DNA of 64,000 nt from Ianthella basta. Taxonomy: Eukaryota; Porifera; Demospongiae; Verongiida; Ianthellidae. The notes beneath the pieces are model-generated. The model saw only the letters and a list, made by a program, of their open reading frames with translations, was not told where the DNA came from and did not search any database. Numbering within the stretch: the stretch's first letter is position 1; the number at the start of each line of letters is the position of its first letter. Shown piece by piece: positions 31,801 to 55,712 of this stretch. The DNA is taken from assembly GCA_964019415.1 (NCBI GenBank), contig OZ025887.1, forward strand, positions 3,530,958 to 3,594,957. The letters run 5' to 3'. Both the position numbers and the translations under genes were made by a program.

Positions 31801-34800
31801 ACCTTGAGGTTCTCTGAGACTGATATTGAGTTTCCCACAGCATCCACTTGTGCTCTGGAACTCACTCTTCCAACCAAACACCATGACAACCCTATCATGT
31901 TCAGGGAGAAGTTTGTGTATGCTTTGAAGCACCATGGTGGCTTTGGTTTGTACTGAGAGACCTCGATGCACTTTCTGCTCTAGTTATATTTGGAGTTGAC
32001 TTCATACAAGCCATGCATTGAGTTTCTATATCAGTATGATTTGTATAATATTGTACATGATGGAGATGGAGCTATTATAGCTATGCAACTAAGTAGTGAA
32101 TGACTGGACAGCAATGCAAGTTCTGGCAAACAGAGAAATGCCTAAGTCATCACAGGGAGCAAGTGGGTCCACCAATTCCCTCAACTCAACCAATTGCTGT
32201 GCACTGAGTGGGTTTGGAGTATCTGGTACTTCCACCCTTTCGGCATCTAAGTCGACACCCACTGGTCCATCCCAATCAATGCCATATGAGCTCTGGAAAA
32301 ATAGAATTGTAATTGATTATAAGATGAAGCCCATTTTACGAATCACATAATAAGATGTGGCATGCATACCTAGGTTCAGGTATGCCATATACACCTGATT
32401 GATCAATTACTTGCATTTGATAATACATTCATCCAAATACATATACCCTAAATCTGCAACATCCATACACTTACGAGCAAATCTCTGGAAGCTCCTTGTA
32501 AGGCCTCATCATCTTCTGATACTTCCATAGCAAGACCCCTAACCCAAAGCTGTAAGGGACTTTGGTTACCTGCCGTCCTAAGGCGGTGGTGGCTGTATGA
32601 CTCTTGAAAGAGTTTCAACTGGTGGTTGATGCGAGGCAAGAAAACGTAATGCAGGGAGAACATGTGCAGACCATTTGAGGTATCCAACATTTCTGCTTCT
32701 TCAAGTGTGCGAAATAAGTCATAAAACAAACACACGCATCCAACAAAAAGGTCTCTCCATAGCCTCTCAATTCTCTGATTATGGACACTCCTTCCTGTAA
32801 TGCAGCTTCTTCTGCCAGGACCACGCTCAGGATGATACAGCATGAATTCTGATACTCTGACATTCTCCCCTCCTCTGTCACATCGAACTCTTGATGGAAG
32901 ACCATATGTAGCTACTGCTGAAAGAAAGCAGTTCAACACTGTGTCGGCTCGATTGTTAGTTGAAGCTTGCAGATAAACTGGTAGTCTGGAATATCCATCT
33001 ATTCCTCCGTGGATGACAATTCGCCATCTAATGAGTTTATGATACCCATCAATATGCCATAGGCTATTGGGCATGCCGACACGGTATCTCCGTCGATGAA
33101 GTGCTTGCCTAAACCTTCTGCACACTGCCTGAGGATCCACCCTAAATAAACTCTCCCTGACATGACACCTCCGGACTCTTAGGCCTCGCGACCTCAAGTA
33201 ACCTGCATATAATCTGGATCCACTATTGGGGTGTGTTTCAACGTACTCCCTTGTAATGGTATCAAGGTCTCCATCTGTCATGTCAGAGTATCCTGTAAGA
33301 CCTTGCAGCCCGAATTGATGAATTCTTCTTCTCACGGTGTCTGGTGACACTTGCAACATGGCAGCCATATCTCGAATAGAGAAATGAAGTTCCAACAACA
33401 TGGCCAATTGCTCTTCACTAATGTGTATCTGCGGTCTGCCTCTAGGCCTAGCTGTATGTTGTAGGATGTCATGGTGATTCTGCACAGCTTGTACCACATC
33501 GACCACAGCTTGTGCAAGGTTGTCGGAAACAGATTCTTCAATATGAAAGAGTTCAATGAATGTTACAACTTCTCTGAGGAGCACATCTGCTTGCAACAAA
33601 GCTTCCTCTGCATTCTCCAGAGTATTTGCTAAACAAAAGACTTTAATACCTTCAATTTCTTCCTCAAAATGTCTTAGGAAGGTTGATGGATCTTCTGCCA
33701 TTTGCAACAAGCATGGAAATGGAACTGCTGATAGCATGGGAATGGAACTGCAGATAGCATGGGAATGGAACTGGCGCTGGGAGTTGTCGCTACCATCGAT
33801 CGTCGATGGTCGACATCGATCATTAGATAATCGATGATGGTCGACATCGATGATCGACAGTCGGCACCGATGATCGATGGTCGACATCGATGATCGACGG
33901 TCGGCCGATGATCGATGGTCGACATCGATGATCGATCGGATAATCGATAATCGATGGTCGGATTTTGCTGCATTTGGCGCTCCATATAATATGGTTGGGT
34001 TTTGAAATCTATGGTGCCACTGTACGTTTCAGTCATGGAAATAGGCGCAAAAAGCTTAAGTTTCATCTTATTGGAAGCACTGAGCAAACTGATTACTGGC
34101 GTTCTACCGTACTACAGCTGTCGATTCGAAGAAATTTGTGCGTCGATGGGTGGCCGATTCTTCCGCATGAGAGGACCCGGTCAGAAAGACATCTCAAGTA
34201 CGTAGCTAGCTAGCTAGCTACCGAGTGAACACAGAGTCTCGGATCACGGTCAGTTCCGACGCAGCTGATCACCGATCCATCGTGCTGTCCCACTGTCAGA
34301 TTCCTCTGAGCCAGCTTGGCTCCCTCCGCCTCCAATGCCGTCGGGCGCACCTTCCGCCGACCACGATTCACCAGCCAAGTCTGTTGGCGCCTTCGATCGC
34401 GTTGCAGGAGCGGGGCAAACGTCTCCTCCGTAGAGGAAGAGGTTTCAGGAGGTGTAGCGTACCAATGTTTCTGCCTGACTCGCTTGGCTCCTCGCTAGCT
34501 AGCTCTCGTAATGAATAAAAATGCATTGGATTCGCCCGCGCTCCCCTAATGCTTTCCTTATTTGGCAAGAAACCAATTAACATTCGCCCACGCTTCCCTT
34601 TGTTCGGCAAATAAATCACTTATAACACCTCCCTGAGGGATGTCGCTGATTTATAAGCACGAGGCCTGAGGGCGCGAAGCGCCCGAGGGGGGAGTGTTTA
34701 TAAATCAGCAACATCCCTCAAGGAGGTGTTATAACTAATACATAAAGTCATGTGTCGAGTTGTTTGAGTGCTTTACATGTAACTCAGTGAATACCATATA

Positions 34801-37733
34801 AGGGCACTATTAGTAGTAATAACTTGACGAATCTAAAAATTCACTAAAATTAGTATCCATTAAAATTCATTTCAAATTCAGTCAGTTTATTAACATGCCA
34901 AATTTACTAAATCAATACCCACCAAATGTGAATCATCAAAATTTGTGACAATAGTGTCCACCAATAATGGTACCCTTAAAATATGTGTGTGTACAAATTA
35001 TGTATGTGCATACAAGCTCACAAAAGAAACAATCATCAGTGGCACTGTAAGGATAGCTGAAGTGGCAAGGTACCATCTCCAGCCAACACTTGGAACCATT
35101 GCCATGCCCACACCAATGATAAGGATACCTCCCAAGACATAGAAGATCTGACAATGGGCAATGACAGATGTATGGGGACACAGAGGATTAGCACATGAAG
35201 CAGAGAACCACCTCTGCAGTGAGTTGTGTGCACATACCTCTAGTGACTGCACTGCTATTCCTCTGGCTTTACGTGGGATGATTTCAGTGAGGTATGTGAC
35301 TCTATATAGCAAAAGAGCGACCATTGCATACACCACGAGACCTATTGGAGCACTAAAACTTCAGCAGATTAACATGGCAGCAAATATTTGAATGGTACAC
35401 ACTGGCTTGCAAACCTATGACACCCACATCAGCTGCACGTTACAGTGTACTTGACCAAGGTACAGACAACTACTGAATTCACAATGGTTGTAGAACTCTC
35501 AATATTAATCTTGCAAAATGTGTCCCATTTACATTAGTGAAGCATCATCAACAACACATGAAGTATGGCATGGTCTGCATGGCAACTCTGGTTGTATTGT
35601 CTCATATAACCACTCACTGGACGATTGCCACACCCGATGCAAAAGCTGTTAATGCCCTCAGAACAAGTATCCAACCATAGTAAGGGGCAAGAGCTGTCAA
35701 ACTGCCAAACACTGCCAATAAGGTATTTCCGAGGTATAATGCCTGAAGAGTATATCAAAGGTATGTAGCTACTAGTACCAATATTGCACTGAAATATATA
35801 ATACGTACGTGAATTACACAATATGTACCGCATGTGTCTAGGGTTTGTGTTGCAGATCTCACCCTCCTTCGTCCATATCTGTCTGCCACATAACCCCAGA
35901 ACTGAGTAGCAAATAACAAACCAATGAAGTATACCTGCATGATGTGAAGGTAGTGCTCATGGTTACAGGCACCCTCCAAGCTATATTATAATAGCTCACT
36001 AATGCACAAGAAATGGTTCAATTATTTTGCAAAGTTTCAGAGAAGAGTTGCCCCAATTCAGAAATGTCATCAGCTCTCTGCTTCACAGCAATGAATGCCA
36101 CACTGTGACAGAGATTTCACAGAGTCAGTATTACAGAAATGAATTACCTTGCATACACTACCTCCTTTTTGTCTGTGCTAGCAAAGGAGCAGGGCCGTTG
36201 GAGGCGGTATGGCCAGTACGGCCATGGCCGTACCCCTTTTTGAACGGCTAGCAGTTTTTTTTTTAATTTTCAAAAGCAGTGCTTTTAGCTACTAAACCAG
36301 ATAACCCCTACCCTACCTTAACTAACCGTTGAGGAAACAAAGAAGCAATGATCTTAGGTTGTTAGCAGATGCAATGAAACAGGAGATATCAAGTAGGGTC
36401 CAATACTTCACGATTTGCAAGCACGCTCCTTTCTTCCGCCATGTTTTGTTACGTAATCAATTCAAAACGTAATAAAGATGGAGGCCAGCAGCGCGTACGT
36501 AGGCAATCGTTTTCTCACACCAATAGACCCACATCACCTGGCGCTACGAAGCATGGCTTGTAGCACCACACGTCAGCGAATCGTTTTACCCTTAACGGTG
36601 ATGTAACAATTCAAATGGCCTCATCGTCGAAGCACGTGGACCTAAGAACGCCGACAATAGGTGACAAGCCTCATCAGCCTCGCGCAGGTTTTCAGTACCC
36701 TAAGTGTCAATTCAGTGTGAAGAAGATCGTTTCTCGAACTTTCCAAGAGAGCTGGTATACCAGGTGAGGAGTTTGCATAATAGCTAGCAACTTTGAAATG
36801 CTAGCTAGCTAAATCAAAGACTAGCTATTGTATCTAATATTTAGCTATATATACGTATGTGTAGCCTATGCATGGGCACGTGTCTAGCTTCATACAATGC
36901 TGAACGTTTAGTAAACATGATTTAGCTGCTTTTTGCTGTATATCACTGATATCATTGTGAAATCTATGTAACCCTCTTAAACGACTTACTGACTGATTGA
37001 GAGTGCGTGCTGGGCTAGAGAAGGAATCACCATTCTTAAGGCACAGATCTGTAGCAAACGTTATCTGTATGATAATGAAAAGTAGCTTAAAAAAATTTTT
37101 TGCTCACTTCGCTCGCGACATTTTGTATCCTTCACCCAATGGCCTTACCACTTCTAAATTGTCTCAGACGGGCCTGAACGGGGTTAAACTACAGTAGCTT
37201 TCCTCTTAGCATAAAGAGTTGCTACAACCTTTCATACATCTCAGGACGGGTAGTTTTGTGGTGTTTCTATCTCATGTGCAAGCCCCAAACTAGCAAGAAG
37301 TAGACACTGAGCATCTTACCATTCTGTCAACCTATGGGCATAGTTATGTCTTTAGTTAGACCTCTAGTGCACAGCACCTGTTGTATGTTAACATTATAGA
37401 GCATCAAAGCCACACATGTGGCATACACACAAGCAGGTGCTCCTTTGATATGCACTAACAGTTAGCCACTTCCCACTACATGTACCAGGCTCCACTTGTA
37501 CCAAACTCTACTCTGCACTATTTACTAGTTTACTATGTCAAAGCACTTACCCATCCAAGTCCACAGAACAGAACCATAAGAAAATGGAATGCGCCAAACC
37601 CTATGCTCTCCACAGCATTGTCTATCGAGAATTCTTCCTTCTTCGAATCGTCTACAATAGTCAAGTTACTATCCGGCCTAGAGTCGAACAGGGCTTCATT
37701 ATCTTCTTCCAGCCCTCCTTCGGTAGCAGCCAT
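24934..37733 (-). CDS. SVOP-like major-facilitator transporter, paralogue A, lacking exon 2
   Basis: Exons (minus strand, 5' to 3'): 37551-37733, 35863-35934, 35618-35742, 35238-35301, 35022-35147, 27718-27984, 26222-26336, 25867-26071, 25504-25675, 25178-25291, 24934-25038. All have GT/AG borders and agreeing phases, giving about 515 residues. It matches SV2-related proteins (12-helix carriers): MFS motif [21 protein letters not shown] after helix 6, a long acidic loop, [37 protein letters not shown] and the [12 protein letters not shown] end. The C-tail [10 protein letters not shown] is shared with paralogue B. The 33-codon exon 2 of B has no counterpart; the flanking intron sequence is joined directly (near 37510), so half of helix 1 is missing, though the frame survives because the exon is phase 0-0. 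Intron 6 (27985-35021) contains the IS3EU transposon. Function may be altered or lost. Confidence 0.8.
25352..25432. repeat. Small foldback element in intron 10 of transporter A
   Basis: AGTCTGGCTAGCTAGACCGT at the left pairs imperfectly with the right end ...TGGGATGGTGTAGCTAGCCAGACT. The 14-bp ends are perfect. Relatives of the terminus occur at 37900 and 28768 (GGTCTGGCTAGC). Confidence 0.75.
25799..25853. repeat. (AC)n microsatellite in intron 9 of transporter A
   Basis: About 27 uninterrupted AC units. Absent from the matching intron of paralogue B, which otherwise aligns. Confidence 0.95.
26337..27717. other. Intron 7 of transporter A; no gene firmly recognised
   Basis: Plus-strand open stretches at 26572-27090 are cysteine-rich ([35 protein letters not shown]) and follow a good acceptor-like CTCTCTTCCAG. 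They could be an old exon of a surface protein gene like the one at 39.4 kb, but similarity is too weak to call. Confidence 0.3.
28442..28447. repeat. Target-site duplication, left copy (TAATAT)
   Basis: The hexamer TAATAT directly abuts the transposon end TATGGAGCGCC. An identical copy follows the right end at 33987-33992. Confidence 0.9.
28485..28618. repeat. Left subterminal ATCGATGTCGACC repeats of the transposon
   Basis: Tandem variants of GACCATCGATCATCGATGTC with GATTATCCGATAAT interruptions. The right-end counterpart is at 33793-33960. Such arrays are likely transposase binding sites; this is inference. Confidence 0.85.
28872..31956 (+). CDS. HECT-domain E3 ubiquitin ligase (transposon cargo), 9 exons, 692 residues
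   Basis: Exons: 28872-28962, 29201-29754, 29824-29903, 30070-30457, 30544-30687, 30847-31023, 31154-31439, 31520-31633, 31712-31956; all GT/AG with agreeing phases and no stop. Start [20 protein letters not shown]. Residues about 30-90 form a Ser/Gln-rich linker. About 90-215 form a globular domain ([17 protein letters not shown] ... [12 protein letters not shown]) seen in invertebrate and fish HECT proteins. A zinc finger C219-C222-H234-C238 follows, then an acidic stretch. The HECT domain runs from about 350 to 692: [60 protein letters not shown], and catalytic Cys658 in [14 protein letters not shown]. It should transfer ubiquitin through Cys658; substrates are unknown. G2E3-like ligases are the nearest family I can name. 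Confidence 0.9.
32089..33701 (-). CDS. IS3EU-type DDE transposase (integrase-core), two exons, 476 residues, intact
   Basis: Exons 32475-33701 and 32089-32292 join at GATTTGCTC|GTAAGT and TTTTTCCAG|AGC, phase 0. Start [21 protein letters not shown] helix-turn-helix region lies at about residues 93-132 ([35 protein letters not shown]). The integrase core has Asp218 ([16 protein letters not shown]), Asp275 ([13 protein letters not shown]) and Glu312 ([15 protein letters not shown]). The second exon gives a conserved C-tail, [20 protein letters not shown] ... [16 protein letters not shown]. All catalytic residues are present and there is no disruption, so the element may still move. The upstream in-frame extension to 33887 reads through subterminal repeats and is unlikely to be coding. 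Confidence 0.9.
33711..33775. repeat. Three 22-24-bp repeats just upstream of the transposase start
   Basis: GATAGCATGGGAATGGAACT recurs three times (first unit GCATGGAAATGGAACTGCT) immediately 5' of the transposase ATG on the minus strand. It may be part of its promoter. Confidence 0.75.
33793..33960. repeat. Right subterminal ATCGATGTCGACC repeats of the transposon
   Basis: Tandem GATGATCGATGGTCGACATC units, inverted relative to the left array. Confidence 0.85.
33987..33992. repeat. Target-site duplication, right copy (TAATAT)
   Basis: Identical to 28442-28447. Closing the gap gives ACCCAACCAT-TAAT-ATGGTTGGGT, a 24-bp near-palindromic target. Confidence 0.9.
34620..34734. repeat. 115-bp foldback element with GC-rich centre
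   Basis: TTATAACACCTCCCTGAGGG...GCTGATTTATAA (34620-34656) pairs with its near reverse complement at 34698-34734. The centre contains a second perfect hairpin GGGCGCGAAGCGCCC. It lies in intron 6 of transporter A, between the transposon and exon 6. Confidence 0.85.
35935..37550. other. Transporter A intron spanning the lost exon 2
   Basis: The 5' part (37440-37510) aligns with the sequence 3' of exon 2 in paralogue B (TTAGCCACTTCCCACTACAT, GGCTCCACTTGTACCAAACT), then jumps to sequence 5' of B's intron 1 near exon 1. The rest is unassigned; ATG-like GC-rich sequence at 36.4-36.7 kb yields no gene. Confidence 0.6.
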
Positions 37734-37889
37734 GTTTTTCGTCGACTTGTACTGGAGGCAATCACGATGGCGATTGCATCTTCGTTTCCTTCAATGCGGT
37801 GAGTATGCACGAACGTGTCTCCATAGTCGAGCAGCCATTTTATATGGCCCCGCCCTAGGGTAGTAGACAATCCATAGCCTGCCTGGTTC

Positions 37890-37936
37890 AAATTGGACCT
37901 AGTCTGGCGCGCTAGCGCGCCAGACTAAATTGGACC
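37890..37936. repeat. 28-bp perfect palindrome flanked by a 10-bp direct repeat
   Basis: TAGTCTGGCGCGCTAGCGCG plus CCAGACTA (37900-37927) is its own reverse complement. AAATTGGACC lies on both sides, as if a tiny palindromic element had inserted with a target duplication. The terminus AGTCTGGC is shared with the foldback at 25352. Confidence 0.85.
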
Positions 37937-39388
37937 ACGCATGGGCACCCATGCGGATGGCCAACGCAATGTGTGCGAAGGCACAGTCCAGCACAAGATT
38001 AGAGTAGCTAGCTAGCGTACGTTTGCTTGCTGCAATCCGCACTGGTAGCTACGTAGCTAGCTGTTAGCTATTCACTCAAACTATCAAGGCGACAAACTTG
38101 AATACTCAGGTCAGATTCTTACAGGTTAGCTGGATGGTAGAATTAACTCTACCATCCATGGTTACATGGCAACATATAAATTCCTATGAATGATGTGCAC
38201 CTTACAATATTGCATCAGTATTCAGTTTGTATGCTTTGAAGGAATGATGTGTAGCTGGTCAGCTAGCTAGCTAACACTCACATTATAGATAGGGGGGGTA
38301 TCTTCTTTAATCTGGGTCTTTAGCTAGCCAGGAGGCTACTTTTAAACACACCCAACAATGAATGGTAGCTAATCAATTAGCTAGGAATTGCTGCATTTAA
38401 TCTTTCTTACTGCCTGATTTGATGATAGCTAGCTAGCTATAATAGCTGCATGGCACAGATAATTTTGAAGGGGGATGAATTACATGTCTAGGCATTAGAC
38501 CTTCCCTTCATCACAATTATAATACTAGAGAAGGAGTGTTGGCAGTAGCTCAAGGGGAAGGAATTACATGTCTAGGTAGATTCTGGTACTTTGCACTTGC
38601 TACCTAATTTTTGTACTCACTGTGCTACGGCATGCAATCTTCACCTTGGCAAGTTCAAAATGGGTGGTTAAGCTGAACTAAAGAGATAGGCATTAGAGAA
38701 TTAACTGCACCAAGGATCCAATTCCTTTCCTCGGTCCATCCCATTCATGTCAAGAGAGTCCACAACTTGCCCCCCTGACTGTACAGCATGTCAGTACAAT
38801 TCACATGATGGGATGTGTGCATGGAAAGCACAAATATGGCTTCTATGCACCTTCCTAAACTGCATGGGTTAATTCAGCCAGATAGGGCTGCCTGGTACAT
38901 TACTTAGGCTTTTCATACACAGTGGTAGTATTTTAGTATCTAGGGATCCTGTATGCAGAGTGCTATAGTGCTGCAGGAATCAGTACTGGTGTATAGCAGG
39001 CCAGTTTCATGTAATATCCAGTGGATGATCGACTATCTATCAAAGCTGGCATAATGCAGTAAATGGGCTGGAAATTGTGTGGTGAACTGCATTGTAGTGA
39101 TCAAAGAGTGTCACCTCAAAGAAACTGGGACTCTGCGGTGGATGACAGCACTTTCAATTTCTACCAAAGATGACAAGGAAGCCAACCAACCTGGTGGGGT
39201 CAAAATTACCTTATATAGCTACAACTTCACTTGCCAAGTCAGTATTGAAGAATCCAGCTGGTTGTAAAGACGTCAAGGCTGTGTTCAGAGCAAGACCTTC
39301 TATGCTAGTGACAAAGACAATGAGAGTCTTGTTTCAGGCCCTATCTTCTTCTCATGATCATTTCTTCTCTCACACATGGATAAAGGTC
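37937..39388. other. No gene recognised
   Basis: Spacer between the start of transporter A and the plus-strand gene at 39389. (TAGC)n motifs; no coding stretch with support. The open frame continuing upstream of 39389 to 39170 is possible 5' leader. Confidence 0.5.
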
Positions 39389-41951
<2,563 letters not shown>

Positions 41952-42941
41952 AATGATCTTCATTCCTCTGTACAGATGTGTAGCCCAGTGCATATATGGA
42001 GTGGATGAAGTATGTATGACAGCTAGGTGTGCAAACATCAATATGTGCAAGCATCATGAATGCTAATGTACAGGATAACTTGTGACTACCAATAATCTAG
42101 CATAACTAGTTGAATTCATCAATTTAACTAAGGGACATGTGTCTCAAGTGATTCTATTAGGGTACAAATGCATGAAATGTTCACACCATTCATTGTTGCA
42201 CTAACCTAGCCATATCATGCACACTTCAAAGTCCACAACCTTGGGAGTAACTGCCGTAGTGAGCCCAAGACCATGGGCTATAATTATGTATTTCATATGC
42301 TGTTGCCATGGCAATAAGTGTGTTTTCACACCAGTGTTGTCTGTCTGCCATGCACCTATGTATCTACCATGGCAAGAATCAGGCACTGCACATTTCTCTG
42401 TAATCAGCAGTTGCTCTGTCGTTCTACAGTAGCTGTATGAGGCACAGTTGCTGGTGAAGGAATGCTCTAGCGCATCACAGGAAGTATGTATGTTGTCATA
42501 CCAGAAGGCAAACACGGCATGTACATTATATTTCGTTCCAAGTATATACCTCACATAGTGACATCAACTCACAAGAATGACAGCAGTAGAAGTCACTATT
42601 GTGAGTTCACGTACTCCATAGAAAGTGCATAATGTAAAGATAATACAATTTCAAACAAAAATCTCAATATGCAGAGTTTGATATGGCACAAATTAGGCAC
42701 AGTAACAAGGAAGGAAGTGTACGTACATTAGCTTTAGACCTTATACTGTATGCTATGGAATACAGTAAAGAAATATTGTGAATGACGTAGGTGGGTATGG
42801 TGCTACATATATACATGAGCACTGATACCCTTGCATGTAGGGTCTAGGGCTAGTGCTCCACTGCAAGTTAACAGCATTTCTTGTTTCTGTACATTTCGTG
42901 CAATACCTTTATTAAAATAAATAAACATTTTCTGGAAAATG
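41952..42941. other. No gene recognised
   Basis: Short spacer between two convergent genes (the plus-strand membrane protein and transporter B). Both 3' ends point into it. AATAAATAAA-like signals occur near 42916-42926 but are on the plus strand. Confidence 0.5.
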
Positions 42942-53539
<10,598 letters not shown>

Positions 53540-55712
53540 GGCCTTTGTCTGTACTGGGGGCAATCACGCTGGAGCTTGCATCTTCGATTCCTTCAGCAGT
53601 GTGCATACGACCTTAGTTAGCTTGTCTCTAGCGTAGTCGAGCAGCCATTTTATTATGACGTGACAACACCATTCACCTAGTGCATGTGGCATACAAAGGA
53701 GGGTTACCTACACACAATGTCACTTCCAAACCAGTGTTATGTACTCATCTGTGGACACTACCATCCCATTTGGCCAGCACCAGAGCAGCACACCCAACAT
53801 ACTGTCAGTCAACATGGAGAAGATACATTGAGAAGAAACTTCTTCACCTTCCAATTGTCATGGCATCACTCACACTGTCCACACATGTACAGACTGAGAC
53901 GTGAGAGGGGTGAGTGCAATCAACATGAAGAGCAAGCATACATACCTACTACATACACATACACAAGCACTATACACAGTACATAACCATGTGACATGTT
54001 ATACGTATATGTCTATGGCTAACCCATAGTTAATGCAAGTAAGCATCATATCACAATCTAGTGAAATAGCATTCTCAAAGTAACTACAGTACATGGCTGA
54101 ACAAGAATATGAACATACCCAGACAATTAAGACTGCAGCCTTCATTGCAGGTGAGCTATACATGCAGGGTGGCACGAGTTGTATGGTGCACAAAGACTAG
54201 GAAGGTGAAGAGTGTGGTCATGGTTGGGACAAGTTGCATACAGGTGAAGTACGAGTGAAGGTGCTATAATAGTGTAGTGATATTGGTGTGTATGGTAGGG
54301 AAAGAGCCGGGGAAGACATTTAGTGTTATGCTTACGTCACTCTCTCTGTGATGGGATACCCAATCAGTTACGTAGATTAAGAAAGAATGTAAAGAATGTG
54401 CCAGCTAAGTGCGACCATTTACACAGTTTGCAAGCGTGTCCAACGTCAGTCAACCTGCACGTATTGCAGATCATTAGTTCACTGAAGAGGGCCCTGGTTA
54501 GGGCTGAAATGTCTGCCCCTGATGTATTGGTCCATCTCATTCCCAGCTGGTACAGTTACAAGAAGAACCTATGACATCTATTGTAGTTTGAGCTTGTTGA
54601 TTGTATGTAACAATAGAGTCAGTGAATACGGTGCTACATATTGCGAACCTGTGCTATCTTGTTGCCTGCAGTTGCTGTGCCAACCTTCCCGGCCATCACC
54701 ATAGTAACAAAACACTGTGTCTGCATCTCCACAGTGGACCACAGTGGAACAACCAGGTACCTGTAAGCTTATTAGACTACATGGCATGAACAAACATAGT
54801 GACATACTTATTTAGCAACTTATCATTCATACATGCACAGCACAGTATGGCTTACATCAGACATGGAAGTACTGAACTGATTTTACGTTCTTTAATACCC
54901 AAACAACTGTATTTTGACCAAGAAAGGTGTGATGCAAGAATTTGTGAAGTGTCATCAATCTTTTTAACAAGCTAAGAGCCATATAATGTGATGCTATTAG
55001 GGAATTCTGGTAGGGAACCCCCTTGTGTGTCTCCCCAATTAGAGCTCCTGGCTCTCCCATTAGCTAGCCTTATGATAACTTTGTGTCCAGAGATGGTGCA
55101 CTACTCTCAGGAACAGGGAAGGATTCAGGGGGATGCCCTTACTTCTCATGCAGTATAAGTACCATGTGTGTAAACACATGCCTTAGTTTAGATATACTTC
55201 AACTAGACGCCTGAGCAAGTGGAGACTGAGTTGGAATTCAACACTGAGCGCCTCTGCCCCACACTGGGAGGACCACACTGGATGGCTACCCTGTACATGT
55301 TAGCAGGATTCATCTGTAGTTTTGTGAGTGGAGTGGCCCAAATTGCCAGTCAGCAGTGCTTATATCTGCAGTAGAGTCCATCCTAGGAGGACATTGTGAC
55401 CTTAGTTATGTTACTTGCCATTTGTGCGGCATCACACAAAGCTGTATGTCAGTCAGTGAAACCTGGCTAATGGGATCAATGTCAGCCTTACAGTGAGACC
55501 CAATTATAACGGACACCCTAAATCAAGGCACCTTTGTAATGACGGCAACAGTGCCTTCTGTCCCAGCCATAATTACAGAGGTGCATACTAGATTGCCTGT
55601 GATGAATGAGGGCACTTCTCTAATTTGTATTGATACAAACTGTCCCAAAGGAGTTGTGTCACTGTAATGAGCTAGGTGGCTGTCCTGCTAGCCGCAGTGT
55701 ATACTATGAGGG
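53540..55712. other. No gene recognised
   Basis: Upstream region of transporter B and beyond. Short open stretches (for example 54323-54574) have no recognised product. The first 110 bp resemble the region upstream of paralogue A (TAGTCGAGCAGCCATTTTAT), so the promoter region was duplicated too. Confidence 0.5.

Larger units (their letters stand above)
28448..33986. mobile_element. Complete IS3EU/integrase-type DNA transposon carrying a HECT ubiquitin-ligase gene
   Basis: 5539 bp. The left end TATGGAGCGCCAAATGCAGC and the right end are inverted repeats of about 37 perfect bases (continuing AAAATCCGACCATCGAT), extending to about 52 with one or two mismatches. They are flanked by the 6-bp direct repeat TAATAT. 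Inside both ends lie tandem ATCGATGTCGACC subterminal repeats (28485-28618; 33793-33960). Two intact genes converge: HECT (28872-31956, plus) and a DDE transposase (32089-33701, minus), with 132 bp between their stops. TA-starting ends, 6-bp duplications and an IS3-like integrase core point to IS3EU from memory. It sits in intron 6 of transporter A, with the transposase on the same strand as the host gene. Confidence 0.9.

Noticed and set aside
33702-33887. N-terminal extension of the transposase ORF
   Set aside because: It reads the subterminal ATCGATGTCGAC repeats and tandem promoter repeats; the MAEDPSTF start fits better.
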